From NCBI GenBank assembly GCA_963783785.1, contig CAWAOQ010000015.1, positions 1 to 64,000 on the forward strand: a stretch of 64,000 nucleotides of DNA, written 5' to 3'. Numbering within the stretch: position 1 is the stretch's first letter; the number at the start of each line of letters is the position of its first letter. Both the position numbers and the translations under genes were made by a program. The notes beneath the pieces were generated by a model that saw only the letters and a list, made by a program, of their open reading frames with translations, ran no database searches and was not told where the DNA came from. Source of the DNA: CADEEN01 sp963783785. GTDB lineage: Bacteria > Pseudomonadota > Gammaproteobacteria > Burkholderiales > Burkholderiaceae_C. Positions 48,274 through 58,570 of this stretch are shown here, piece by piece.

Positions 48274-49068
48274 ATGGACCGCCTCGACTTTTGTTGCCGA
48301 CTCGCCGCCGAAGCGGGCCGCCTGGCCCACGGCGCATTCGGTTCACCATTGGTGTCGCTCAAAGGCCGGCACGACGAAGTCACGGCGATGGACCGCGAGG
48401 TCGAGCGCTTCATCCGAGCGGCGATCGCCAAGGCCTATCCCAACGATGCAGTGCTCGGCGAGGAAGACGGCGCCAGCGACGGCCTGGCTACTGCCGAGCG
48501 GGTCTGGATCATCGACCCGATCGACGGCACGGCAAACTATGCGCGCTCGATCGCCCATTACTGCGTGTCGATCGGCTATGCCGAGCATGGCGTGCCGACC
48601 GTCGGCGCGCTTCACGATCCCAGCCACCAGCGGCTGTATTTCGCCGAGCGCAATCGCGGTGCGTGGCTGACCGAAGGCGGGAGCTCCGCGCAGCGGCTGG
48701 CGGTCAGCCCCGTGTCTTCGCTCGATGCAGCCACCGTCGAGTGCGGCTGGTCGCTGCGCCGCCCGCAGGCCGACTATTTGGCGATGGTCAAACGTGTGCT
48801 CGATGCCGGCTGCGCTTTTCGCCGCGCGGGCTCGGGTGCACTGGGCCTGGCCGACGTCGCCGCAGGGCGCACCGAAGGCTATTGCGAGTTGCACATCAAT
48901 TCATGGGACTGCGCCGCCGGCCTGCTGCTCGTGGCCGAGGCCGGGGGCCGCATCAATCCGTTCTTCGCCGGCGACGGGCTGACCGATGGCAACCCGATCC
49001 TGGCCACCAACCGCGCGCTCGGCGACGCGCTCGCCGACGTGGTCGGCATTGCCCTGCAACACCCCTGA
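48274..49068 (+). CDS. Inositol-monophosphatase-family phosphatase
   Basis: Mg-dependent phosphatase of 264 residues with the metal motifs GEEDGA (about 65-70), VWIIDPIDGTANYARSI (residues about 80-96) and INSWDCAAGLLLVAEAGG (about 205-222). Members act on inositol-1-phosphate, histidinol phosphate, PAP or fructose bisphosphate; motif spacing alone does not decide which. I chose the ATG at 48274 (MDRLDFCCRLAAEAGRLA). It is followed after 11 bp by an AfuABC-type importer on the same strand, which suggests that it dephosphorylates the imported ligand. Histidinol phosphatase is an alternative. Confidence 0.88.
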   Translation: MDRLDFCCRLAAEAGRLAHGAFGSPLVSLKGRHDEVTAMDREVERFIRAAIAKAYPNDAVLGEEDGASDGLATAERVWIIDPIDGTANYARSIAHYCVSIGYAEHGVPTVGALHDPSHQRLYFAERNRGAWLTEGGSSAQRLAVSPVSSLDAATVECGWSLRRPQADYLAMVKRVLDAGCAFRRAGSGALGLADVAAGRTEGYCELHINSWDCAAGLLLVAEAGGRINPFFAGDGLTDGNPILATNRALGDALADVVGIALQHP

Positions 49069-49079
49069 AGGAGACAACC

Positions 49080-50115
49080 ATGACCCGACTGTTGACCAAG
49101 ATCCTGTCGCTGCTGGCATTGCTGGCCGGCGCCGCGCCCGCCGCTGCTCAGGGCGAACTGGTGGTTTACTGCACGGTGCAGGAAGAGTGGTGCCGGCCGA
49201 TGGTGGCGGCCTTCGAGAAGGCCACCGGCATCAAGGTGCTGATGACCCGCAAGAGCTCGGGCGAGTTCTACGCCCAGCTCAAGGCCGAGGCCGCGAACCC
49301 GAAGGGCGACATCTGGTGGGGCGGCACCGGCGACCCGCACCTGCAGGCCGCTGAAGAAGGCCTGACCGACTCCTATGTTTCGCCGCGCCTGGCGAGAACT
49401 GCAGGACTGGGCGAAGAACCAGGCCAAGGCGGCTCAAGTTCCGCACCGTCGGCGTCTACGCCGGCGCGCTCGGCTTCAGCTACAACACGGTCGAACTGGC
49501 CAAGCGCAAGCTGCCCGAACCCAAGTGCTGGTCCGATCTGGTCAAGCCGGATCTACAAGGACGACGTGCAGGTGGCCAACCCGAATTCGTCGGGCACTTC
49601 GTACACGATGCTGGCCACGCTGGTGCAGATCATGGGCGAGCAGAAGGCCTTCGACTACCTGAAGGCGCTGCACAAGAACATCAACCAGTACACCAAGAGC
49701 GGCGCCGCGCCGGCGCGCGCGGCAGCCACCGGCGAGAGCCTGATCGGCATCACCTTCCAGCACGATGCGGTGGTGCAGGCCATCGGCGGCGCGCCGGTGA
49801 AGATCGTCTCGCCCTGCGAAGGCACCGGCTACGAGATTGGCTCGATGAGCATCATCAAGGGCGCGAAGAACCTCGAGCCAACGCGCAAGCAAGTGGTACG
49901 ACTGGGCGCTGTCGCCCGAGGCGCAGGCGATCGGCTCGAACCGCAAGATCAGCTACCAGGTGCCGTCGAACAAGAAGTCCCCGGTGCCGGCGCAGGCGCC
50001 CAAGCTGAGCGAGATCAAGCTGATCGACTACGACTTCGTCAAGTACGGCTCATCGGCCGAGCGCTAGCGCCTGTTGACGCGGTGGGACGACGAGGTCTCG
50101 AAGCTGCCGAAGTGA
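49080..50115 (+). CDS. AfuA-type periplasmic binding protein, frameshifted
   Basis: ABC importer ligand-binding protein (COG1840). Signal peptide LTKILSLLALLAGAAPAAAQ, then LVVYCTVQEEWCRPMVAAFE and ATGIKVLMTRKSSGEFYAQL, IWWGGTGDPHLQAAEEG; after frame changes FRTVGVYAGALGFSYNTVEL, VANPNSSGTSYTMLATLVQ, LHKNINQYTKSGAAPARAAA, GITFQHDAVVQAIGG, and near the end WALSPEAQAIGSNRKISYQV and IKLIDYDFVKYGSSAERARL. The ATG is at 49080 with GGAG 8 bp upstream. The tandem-tyrosine iron motif of FbpA is not seen near the C-terminus, so ferric iron is not the obvious ligand. At least four indels. Confidence 0.88.
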
Positions 50116-50131
50116 GCCCGCGTACGGCGCG

Positions 50132-52249
50132 ATGAGCGACACTCGGCCCTGCCGGCCGCGGCGGTCACGCGGCCGCGCCCTGACCGCTGGCTGGTCGCGC
50201 GGCGGCGCGCGGCGCTCGTCGCGGCGTTGGCCTGCCCTGGTCGGCCGGCCGTCGGCGGGTCGGCCTTATGCTGGCGCTCGGCGGCGCCGCCACCGCGCAT
50301 GCGCCGGTGCTGATCGCTGCCTGGCGGCCTTCGTGGTTTTCGTGGCGCTCGAAGTTCGTTGCGCTGGCCGGCAGCGCCGCTTTGGCCCTCGTCTGGGCCC
50401 TGGGACCGGGCTTCGCGGCCGGGCCGTCGGGCGCGAACTTCGGCCTTGGCGCGGCGGTTGCGCTGGCCGCCTGCGGGCTGCTGTTCGCCCGCGCGCGGCG
50501 CGCGCTGCGGGCGGTTCGAGCGGCGACACGACCGTGGCCACGATCGTCATCGTCGATCGGCGGGCCTGTTGCTGCTGTTCATCTTCTACCCGGTCGGCCG
50601 CGCGCTGGTGGCTGCGCTACGCGACAGCGCTGGCGCCTTTGCGCCCGGCCTTGCATCGCCCGCCTGACGGCATCCGACATCTGGGGCCTGGGCTGCTTCG
50701 GCGGCGGCACAGGCTGCGGCGTGGCCGTGAACTCGCTGATGCTGGCGACGATCGTCGGCTTCCTGTCGACCGGCTTTGCGCTGGTGCTGGCGCTTGCCGT
50801 CCAGCGTGGCCAGCAGCGCGGCCTGGGCGCTGTGGCCAAGCTGATGTCGGTGCTGCCGATCGTCACGCCACCTTTCGTCATCGCGCTCGCGCTGGTGGTG
50901 CTGTTCGGCCGCACCGGGCTGGTGACCACCTTCCTTTCGAACCTTCGGCCTGCCGCGCACGCGCTGGATCTATGGCCTGCCGGGCGTGACGATCGCCCAG
51001 GTGCTGTCGTTCACGCCGATCGCCTTCATGATCCTGTCAGGCGCGATCGCTGCGATCAGCCCGACGCTCGAGGAAGCGGCACAGACGCTGCGCGCCTCGC
51101 GGGCACGGGTCTTCCGCACCGTGACCTGGCCGCTGCTGCGGCCAGCGCTGGCCAATGCCTTCCTGCTCGGCTTCGTCGAAAGCCTGGCCGACTTCGCCAA
51201 CCCGATCGTGCTGGCCGGCAATTTCGAGGTGCTGTCGACCAAGATCTTCTTCGCCATCGCCGGCGCGCAGCACGACCCGGGCCGCGCCGCGTCGCTGGCC
51301 GTCGTGCTGTTGATCTTCACGCTGATTGCGTTCTGGCTGCAACAGCGCTGGCTCGGCCGCGCGAGTTACGTCAGCGTCGGCGGCAAGGGCGATTCGGGCA
51401 TCGCGGCGGCCTTGCCCGACGGCCTGCGCTGGGCCTGCACCGGCACGGCCGTCGCGTGGATCGGCTTCACGCTGGCCTGCTACGCCGTGATCGCCGTCGG
51501 CGGCTTCGTCAAGGACATCGGCCGCGGCGAAATGAGCTTGGCGCTGACGCCACATCGGCGCCGGCTTTGGCATCGACTGGAGCGCCGGCTGGCCGCGCTT
51601 CACCGGTTCGGCCTGGGACAGCTTCTTTACGACGATCGAAGTCGCCGCGGTCGCCGCGCCGCTGACCGCTGCGGTCGGCCTGTTGTCGGCCTACGTGATC
51701 ACGCGCCACCGCTTCGTCGGTCGTGCCGCCTTCGAGTTCCTGACCATGGTGAGCTTTGCGGTGCCGGGCACCGTGATCGGCGTGGCCTACATCGTGGCCT
51801 TCAACGTCGCGCCGCTCGAACTGACCGGCGGCATGGCGATCCTGGTGCTGTGCTTCGTCTTCCGCAACATGCCCGTCGGCGTGCGCGCGGGCATCGCGGC
51901 GCTGGCACAGATCGACAAGTCGCTCGACGAAGCCTCGTCGACGCTGCGCGCGTCGACCTGGCGCACGCTGACCCAGGTGGTGCTGCCCTTGCTGAAGCCG
52001 GCGATCGTCGCCACGCTGGTGTTCAGCTTCACGCACGCGATGACCGCGGTCAGCGCGGTGATCTTCCTGGCCACCGCCAAGTACAACCTGGCCACCGTCT
52101 ACATCATCGGCCGCGTCGAGGCCGGCGAATACCCGCTGGCGATCGCTTACTCGACGGTGCTGATGCTGTTCATGCTGGCGGTGCTGCTGCTGGTGCAGCA
52201 CTTCACCGGTGCGGCCCGGCTCGGGCGGCGCGAGCGCAGCAGCCGTTGA
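50132..52249 (+). CDS. AfuB-type fused ABC permease, frameshifted
   Basis: Large permease with two BPD cassettes in one chain. The first cassette includes NSLMLATIVGFLSTGFALVL, VLPIVTPPFVIALALVVLF and the EAA loop EEAAQTLRASRARVFRTVTW; the second includes FLTMVSFAVPGTVIGVAYIV and DEASSTLRASTWRTLTQVVL. The N-terminal third (50132-50680) changes frame repeatedly (for example VATIVIV then LLLLFIFYPVGRALVAAL), and a further shift occurs near 51550. The start is the ATG at 50132, 16 bp after the binding-protein stop. Corrected length is about 700 residues, as in Fbp/Afu-type permeases. Confidence 0.85.
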
Positions 52250-52266
52250 TCGTCACGGGAGCGTGA

Positions 52267-53338
52267 ATGAGCACATGACCGGGTACAAGCGGGCGGCGTC
52301 ACTTTCGACCGCGTCAGCAAGCGCTACGGCGACATGGCCGCCGTCGACGACGTGTCCTTCACGATCGAACCGGGCACGCTGGTCACGCTGCTCGGCCCGT
52401 CGGGCTGCGGCAAGACCACCACGCTGCGCATGGCCGCGGGTCTGGAAACGGCGAGCAGCGGGCGCATCCTGATCGGTGGCGAAGACGTGACGAACCGTGC
52501 CGCCAGCGAGCGCAACGTCAGCCTGGTGTTCCAGTCGTACGCGTTCTTCCCGCACATGAGCGTGCTCGACAACGTCTGCTACGGCCCGATCTCGGCCAAG
52601 GTGCGACAAGGCCCGCGGCCCGCGCGCTGGCGCAGGACAAGTTGAACATGCTCGGGACTGGCCGGGCTGGAACAGCGCCTGCCGAGCGAGCTGTCGGGCG
52701 GCCAGCAGCAGCGCGTCGCCGTCGCGCGCGCGCTGGTGCTCGAACCCGCGGTGCTGTTGTTCGACGAGCCGCTCTCCAACCTCGATGCCAAGCTGCGCCG
52801 CCGCGTTCGGCAGGAGATCCGCGAGCTGCAGCAGTCACTGCAACTGACGGTGCTCTACGTCACCCACGATCAATCCGAAGCACTGGCAGTGTCGGACCAG
52901 ATCATCGTGATGGACCGCGGCCGCATCGCGCAGCAGGGTTCGCCGCAGACGCTGTATCGGCAACCGGCCAGCCACTTCCTGGCCGACTTCATTGGCGATG
53001 CGAACCTCGTCGAAGGCGAAATCTTGCGCGATGGCGAAGCCACGCTGTTCAGCGCGGGCGGCGTGACGCTGCCGGTGCGCAGCGACGGTGTCGCCGCCGG
53101 CGCGGCGACGCTGGCCCTGCGCCCGCATCGCCTGCGCCTGATCGAGCCTGATGGTGCGGCGTTGGCTGGCACCTGCAAGCGCGCCGACTACCTTGGCAGC
53201 CACATCGAGGTGCTGGTGCGCACGCCATGGGGCGAGTTGCTGGTCTTCGGCGACGCCGATGCCACTGCGCCGCCACTTTCCGGCGCGCCGATAGGCCTGG
53301 CTTTCGATCCGCATGACGCGATCGTGCTCGCGCGCTGA
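52267..53338 (+). CDS. AfuC-type ABC transporter ATP-binding protein, frameshifted
   Basis: Energises the importer above. FDRVSKRYGDMAAVDDVSF, Walker A LLGPSGCGKTTTLRMAAGLE, Q-loop LVFQSYAFFPHMSVLDNV; after a frame change near 52610 the signature ELSGGQQQRVAVARALVLE, Walker B AVLLFDEPLSNLDAKLRRR and H-loop VLYVTHDQSEALAV, then a TOBE-like C-terminal region to the stop at 53338. The start is uncertain (ATG 52267 or GTG 52263) because an indel near 52280 separates it from the family frame. It converges with the downstream regulator. Confidence 0.9.
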
Positions 53339-53387
53339 CCGGGTACGAGCCTCCCGCTCCACGACCGCCGCGCCGACGACGACCCGT

Positions 53388-54536
53388 TCACGGCGCCTTC
53401 CCGCTGCGGCGCGGCGTGCGGTAATGCCACCAAGGCAGGGCCTTGGTCAACGCGAGGACATCGCCGGCCATGGCGCTCGCGGCACAGCCCGGCAGCGTCA
53501 GCAGCGCTTCCTGCCACGCCGTGCCCGCCAGCAGTTCGCGCAGCCGCACCAAGGCAACGCGCTCGAGCGTTTCCTTGCGGCAGAGCAGGTAGTAGTCCTC
53601 CTCGATCAGCGGCACGAACGCGAGCCTGAACTGCGCCGCCGCCGCCTCGATCCCCACCGCCACGTCAGCGATCCCGCTGGCGACCGCAGCCGCGACCGCC
53701 ACGTGCGTATCCTCGCAAGGCCCGTGAAAGCCGGCGATCCGCTCGGGCGGCACGCCAGCCTCGGCCAGCAGGTGTTCGGTGAGCAAGCGCGTGCCCGAGC
53801 CAGGCTGCCGGTTGACGAAGCGCATTCCGGGTCGCGCGAGGTCGGCGATGCCCATCACTTCGCGGGGATTGCCGTGCGCCGCGATCAACCCTTGCATGCG
53901 TCGGTGGCAAGCGATCAGCTTGTGGCGACCGGGCTTGAGCAACCCCTTCAATGCGCGGGCGAACGTCGGCGACGCGCTTGCCTTGAGTGCCGGCACATGA
54001 AAGCCGGCCACGTCGCAGCGGCCGTCGGCCAAGGCCTGCAGCGCGTCTCTGCTGCCGGCGAAGCGAAGCTCGATGTGCAGGCCCTGGGCCTCGGCGCGGT
54101 CACGCAGCAGCGGCAGCGCGAGGTCATGGCTGGCGTACACGGTGAGCGCCTCGTGCGTACTGTCGAAGGCCAACGACAGCACACGCTCGAGCTCGCTGCG
54201 CAGCGCCTCGATGTGCGGCGTGAGCCGCGTGCGCGCGCGCGTCTCGGCCCACAGCAATCGCTCGGCCAGCGGCGTCAGGCGGGCCGGCTGGCCCTGCGTC
54301 CAGACCACCAGGTCGGCGCCGAGCACCTGCTCCCAATGCTTGAGCGCGCCCCAGGTATGGCGGTACGAGCCACCGAGCGCGCGCGCGGCGGCGCTGATCG
54401 AACCGGTATCGCGCAGCGTGCGCAACAGGTCGATCAACGGGTTGGTGATGACTGCGCCACGCTGGTCGGCCGGCGTGGCTTCAAAGCTGTATTCGAGATG
54501 GATGCCGCGGCGCGGTGCGCTCATGGGCGCGACCAT
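53388..54536 (-). CDS. Transcription regulator: winged HTH plus molybdate-binding-like domain
   Basis: A 382-residue protein. The N-terminal LysR/ModE-like winged HTH covers about residues 30-110 (NPLIDLLRTLRDTGSISAAA, GGSYRHTWGALKHWEQ). The C-terminal half is a PBP-like domain of the type in COG1910 (periplasmic molybdate-binding-like domain): GRCDVAGFHVPAL, PGMRFVNRQPGSGTRLLTEH and GIADVAVGIEAAAAQF. The same domain is found fused to MoeA in other bacteria. Two ATGs are possible (54536 and 54524). It faces the AfuABC-type genes tail to tail and the glutathione transferase head to head, so it may control either; molybdate or tungstate as effector is inferred. Confidence 0.85.
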   Translation of the reverse strand: MVAPMSAPRRGIHLEYSFEATPADQRGAVITNPLIDLLRTLRDTGSISAAARALGGSYRHTWGALKHWEQVLGADLVVWTQGQPARLTPLAERLLWAETRARTRLTPHIEALRSELERVLSLAFDSTHEALTVYASHDLALPLLRDRAEAQGLHIELRFAGSRDALQALADGRCDVAGFHVPALKASASPTFARALKGLLKPGRHKLIACHRRMQGLIAAHGNPREVMGIADLARPGMRFVNRQPGSGTRLLTEHLLAEAGVPPERIAGFHGPCEDTHVAVAAAVASGIADVAVGIEAAAAQFRLAFVPLIEEDYYLLCRKETLERVALVRLRELLAGTAWQEALLTLPGCAASAMAGDVLALTKALPWWHYRTPRRSGKAP

Positions 54537-54637
54537 ACAACGAAGCGCTCACACCGTCGCGGGCATGCCATCCCGCCCCGCGGCAGGACCGCGGTACGCT
54601 AGCGCATGTCGATACGTGGCCAACGGGCATCACCTTC

Positions 54638-55285
54638 ATGATCCAACTGCACTATTTCCCCGGCAATGCCAGCATGACGCCGCACCTGCTGCTCGAAGAA
54701 TTGGGCACACCCTTCGAGTTGAAGCTGGTTGATCGCAGCGCCAACGCGCACAAGTCGTCCGAATACCTGAAGCTCAACCCGAACGGGCTGATCCCGGTGC
54801 TGGTCGATGGCGATCTGGTGCTGTATGAGACCGCGGCCATCGTGCTGCACTTGGTCGACACGCACGCCACAGCCGGCCTCGCGCCGCGGATCGGCACGGC
54901 CGAGCGGGCACACTTCTACAAGTGGCTCGTGTGGTTGGCTGCCTCTTTGCAGTCGCAGATGCCGATGTACTTCTACAGCGACCGTTACGTCGCCGCGGGC
55001 AATGCCGCGGGCGCGGCGCAGGTGAAGGCCGCGGCCGAAACCCGAATTGCCGGGCTCGTCGACCAGATCGATGCGCAACTCGCGTCTCACCATGGGCCGT
55101 GGCTGCTCGGCGAAGACTTTTCAGCGCTCGACCCCTACGCGTTCATGTTGTGCCGCTGGACACGCGGCATGCAGCGCCCGGCGCGTACGCTGGCGCACGT
55201 GGGTCCGTTCCTGCAACGCATGCTGGCGCGACCGACAGTGCAGCGGGTGATAGAGCGCGAAGGGCTACCCGCGCCCTGGGTCTAG
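54638..55285 (+). CDS. Glutathione S-transferase family protein
   Basis: A 215-residue protein with a thioredoxin-like N-terminal domain (MIQLHYFPGNASMTPHLLLE, NPNGLIPVLVDGDLVLYETA, AIVLHLVD) and an all-helical C-terminal domain (AERAHFYKWLVWLAASLQSQ, GEDFSALDPYAFMLCRWTRG). The Ser of GNASM is in the usual catalytic place. The substrate is unknown. The ATG at 54638 is preferred over the longer frame from 54515. Confidence 0.92.
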   Translation: MIQLHYFPGNASMTPHLLLEELGTPFELKLVDRSANAHKSSEYLKLNPNGLIPVLVDGDLVLYETAAIVLHLVDTHATAGLAPRIGTAERAHFYKWLVWLAASLQSQMPMYFYSDRYVAAGNAAGAAQVKAAAETRIAGLVDQIDAQLASHHGPWLLGEDFSALDPYAFMLCRWTRGMQRPARTLAHVGPFLQRMLARPTVQRVIEREGLPAPWV

Positions 55286-55309
55286 GTCGTTGCGGCGCAT
55301 CGAGTGCCG

Positions 55310-56671
55310 CTACTTGCGGGCCTGTGCGCTGTCGGCCTCGAGGGCCTGCTGCCAATGCCGTGTCAGCGGCGTCACGGGTTTGGCCAGCGCGCGCTCGTTG
55401 AGCAGCGCACGACCGAGCGCCTTGCGGCTGCCGCGGGCGCAGGCGGCGAACAGGGTCTGGTCGATCAGGTCGCGCTGGGCATGGCTGCCTCCCAGGCGCT
55501 GCGCCTGGGCGCGCGCGGCGTAGAGCAGGTCGGCACTGTCGTCGGGCTCGCCACGCGCAAAGGCGACCAGCCCGCGTGCCAGCGGCAGCCCGATTTCGCG
55601 CGCCACCGCATGGTTGTCGCGACGCGCGTCGGCCGCAGCCATCGCACGCTCGGCGCAGCGCGCCAGCCAGCGTTCGGCCGCGTGCAGATCGCCGGCCCCC
55701 AGCATTGGCAGCAGCGCGTGGATGTCGTTGAACGCGTAGTGGCCGGCGGCATCTGCGCCCTGCAGTGGCCAGCCCGCATGCAGCGCGGCGCAGCGCGCGG
55801 CCACATCCGCACCCAGCAGGTGCAGCCGCCACAGCGCCGACGCCGCGTCGATCCGCTGCAGGCCGATCTGCAGCTGGTCGGCACTCAGGTGGCCGTCGAC
55901 GACGCGCAGCGTGCCGGCGACATCCAGCCCCTCCAGGCGGAACAGCGCGGTATGCCACCACAGGTGGCCGGCAAAGCCATTGCCCTCGGCCCACGCGCCC
56001 TGATGCTGACGCAGCCATGCCGCACCGTCGTCAAAGCGGCCCTGCATCTCCATCACATGTGCGACGCAATGCACCGCCCACGGTGCGCGAGCGTCGAGCG
56101 CCAGCGCGCGGCGTCCGACCTCTTCGGCTTGCCCGAGGCAGTGGTTCTCTTCCAGGCCAAAGGCCCACAGCGCCAGCACGTGCGGGAACAGCGGGTCATG
56201 CTCGTCCCACGCAGGCAATGCGCGCGCCGGCCGGGCCCGCAGCGCAGCCGCGTCGCCGCGGTAGAAGTCCCACAGCTGGGCCCATTGCAGCGCCAGCGCG
56301 TCGCAGGGGTGATCGATCAACAGGGCGTCCCAACTGCGGCAGGCAGCGCTCCAGCGGCCTTCGAGCACCAGTTGGGTGGCTTCGAGATGCGTGCGTTCAC
56401 GGGCCGGCGTTTGCCCACTGGTCAGTGTTCGCGCAGCGTCCAGGTGCGTGGCAGCTTCCGGCAGCAGCGAGGCCTCGGTGAGGCTGGCCAGATAGCCGGC
56501 CTTCATCGTGTGCGGCAATGCCCAGCCCGGATCGGCGGCGATCGCCGCGTCGAGGTCGGCCAGCGGCGTGTCGTAGAACGACACCATCCGCCACAGCGCG
56601 ACATCGACCGCAGCGCGCGCTGCGGCCGACCGGCTGCCGACCGGGAGGCCGCGGGCATCGTGCTGCGTCAT
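55310..56671 (-). CDS. TTC38-like tetratricopeptide repeat protein
   Basis: A 453-residue cytoplasmic protein with helical repeats along its length (FYDTPLADLDAAIAADPGWA, RALALDARAPWAVHCVAHVM, GDLHAAERWLARCAERAM). HCVAHVMEMQGRFDDGAAWL and NGFAGHLWWHTALFRLEGLD match the TTC38 family, found in bacteria and animals but with no firm function. The ATG at 56671 is chosen over an upstream ATG at 56692. It precedes the amidase/ABC run on the same strand. Confidence 0.82.
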   Translation of the reverse strand: MTQHDARGLPVGSRSAAARAAVDVALWRMVSFYDTPLADLDAAIAADPGWALPHTMKAGYLASLTEASLLPEAATHLDAARTLTSGQTPARERTHLEATQLVLEGRWSAACRSWDALLIDHPCDALALQWAQLWDFYRGDAAALRARPARALPAWDEHDPLFPHVLALWAFGLEENHCLGQAEEVGRRALALDARAPWAVHCVAHVMEMQGRFDDGAAWLRQHQGAWAEGNGFAGHLWWHTALFRLEGLDVAGTLRVVDGHLSADQLQIGLQRIDAASALWRLHLLGADVAARCAALHAGWPLQGADAAGHYAFNDIHALLPMLGAGDLHAAERWLARCAERAMAAADARRDNHAVAREIGLPLARGLVAFARGEPDDSADLLYAARAQAQRLGGSHAQRDLIDQTLFAACARGSRKALGRALLNERALAKPVTPLTRHWQQALEADSAQARK

Positions 56672-56704
56672 GGCCGCGACTTTAGCGCGCACGCATGATT
56701 GCGC

Positions 56705-58091
56705 TCAGGCGCTCATCGGCCAGGGCCGCTGCGGCCCGCGCAGGTGCTCCCACGCACGGGCCAGCCGCAGCACGCCGAGGTCGTCGTGACGGTGGCCGAT
56801 CAACTGCAGACCGATCGGCAGACCGGTCTGGCTGTAGCCCGCATTGATCGACGCCGCGGGCTGCTCGCTCATATTGAACGGCAGCGTGAAGGCGATGTGT
56901 TCGAACGGGCGCTCGGGGTCATCGAGCGGGCTCGCCAACTCCGCCGGGAACGACACCACCGGGCTGACTGGCGCAAGCACGAAGTCAAAGCGCTTGGTGG
57001 CTGCGACAGCGGCATCGCGCAACGCACCCATCTGGCTGTAGCCACGGAACACCTGCGCACCACTGAGCGCCGCGCCACCTCCGGCCCAGTGGCGGATGTA
57101 GGGCAACACACGGGCCTGGCGCTCGACCGGCAGCGCCGAGATCTCCAGCCAGGCGCGCATGCGCCAGAAGGCGTCCATGCCATCGGCCATGGCCCGGCTC
57201 GTGAACGGTGCCACCGGTTCGACGATCGCGCCGGCGGCCTCGAAGGCATTGGCCGCCCCCTCGATCACCGCACGCACCTCGGGATCGAGCGGCGAGCCCC
57301 AGCCAGCATCGAGCCACAGGCCCAGTCGCAAACCACGGACGTCGAGTTCGAGCTCGCGCCAGCCGATGGCCTGATACGGCAGGCTCATCGTGTCGCGGGT
57401 ATCAGGCAGGGTCAGCACCGTCATCGCCAGCGCGGCATCTTCGACCGTGCGAGTCATCGGCCCGGCCACGCGGCCGGGGTACGGTGGATCGATCGGTATG
57501 CGGCCCAGGCTCGGTTTCAGACCGAAGACACCGCACCACCCGGCCGGCAGACGGATCGATCCTCCGATGTCGGTGCCGATGTGCAGCGGGCCATATCCGG
57601 CGGCACAGGCGGCAGCAGCGCCGGCGCTGCTGCCGCCGGGGTTCTTCGACAGGTCCCACGGGTTGCGCGCGAGTTTGTGAAAGCTCGACAGACCGGACGA
57701 CAACATGCCGTAGTCGGGCATCGTGGTCTTGCAGACGATGACCGCGCCGGCTTCGCGCAGCCGCGCGGCAGGCGGCGCATCGGCGGCCGCCGGCGTCAGC
57801 ACGGTGGCAGCAGTGCCCAGCGGCACCGGCGTGCCCTGCGTGGCGATGTTTTCCTTGAGCGTCACCGGCACGCCCTCGAGCGCGCGCGCCTCGCCGCGTT
57901 GCCAGCGTACTTCACTGTCGCGCGCGGCCTGCAGCGCGGCGTCGGCGTCCAGCGCCCAGGTCGCGGCGATCTGCGGCTCGCAACGCTCGATGTGCGCCAG
58001 CAGGGCGTGCATCACCTCGACCGGCGAGGCTCTCGCGCGCGGCATAGAGCGCGAGCAGTTCGGCGGCGCTGCGGTCGTGCAGTGTGGCCAT
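56705..58091 (-). CDS. Amidase of the amidase-signature family, frameshift near the N-terminus
   Basis: Ser-cisSer-Lys hydrolase of about 461 residues. The catalytic Lys lies in GVPVTLKENIATQG; the glycine/serine-rich signature NPGGSSAGAAAA holds the cis-Ser and GTDIGGSIRLPAG the nucleophile. The true start is the ATG at 58091 (MATLHDRSAAELLALYAARE); an indel near 58030 shifts to SPVEVMHALLAHIERCEP. The substrate is not predictable. Position at the end of a peptide-type ABC operon suggests hydrolysis of an imported amide. Confidence 0.9.
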
Positions 58092-58093
58092 CG

Positions 58094-58570
58094 CTAGGCG
58101 GCCCGACGCGACGCGACGAAGCGATCGAGGCTCTTCGCCGCCTCGGCGCGCACCTTGGCGCGCAACATCGGCGTCCAGCCCAGCAGCAGGCCAGGCGCAC
58201 CGAAGGCCTGGCGCGACCAGCGCCAGAAGTCAAAACGGTCGCGATGACGGGCAATCAGGCCCGCGGCGTCGAACTCGAACTCGGCGTCGATCACGTTGCG
58301 CACGGTGCGGCCGGTGGCCGAGAAGCGGTAGGTCGGCTCCCAATGCGCGCTGCGCTCGGTGACGCGGCTGACCTCGAGTTTCCACACGTCGCGGCCCTTG
58401 GCCTTGACGGCGTCGCAGAGCATGGTCCACATGCCGCCGATCTGCGTCCGGCCGCGCAGCGAGAAGGCCTCGTCGTCGAAGCAGGCGTCCTCGGCGTAGC
58501 AGGCGGTCATCGCATCGGCATCGAGCACTGCAAACGCCGAGTACAGGCGCTCGATGGTCTGGCGGCTCAC
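58094..58570 (-). CDS. SnoaL/NTF2-like protein
   Basis: A 158-residue protein with the NTF2-like fold pattern (TIERLYSAFAVLDADAMTAC, YAEDACFDDEAFSLRGRTQI, MLCDAVKAKGRDVWKLEVSR, GLIARHRDRFDFWRWSRQAF). Such proteins are small enzymes or binding proteins of varied function. The GTG at 58570 overlaps the binding-protein stop (GTGA). It lies between the ABC binding protein and the amidase in one run. Confidence 0.85.
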   Translation of the reverse strand: MSRQTIERLYSAFAVLDADAMTACYAEDACFDDEAFSLRGRTQIGGMWTMLCDAVKAKGRDVWKLEVSRVTERSAHWEPTYRFSATGRTVRNVIDAEFEFDAAGLIARHRDRFDFWRWSRQAFGAPGLLLGWTPMLRAKVRAEAAKSLDRFVASRRAA

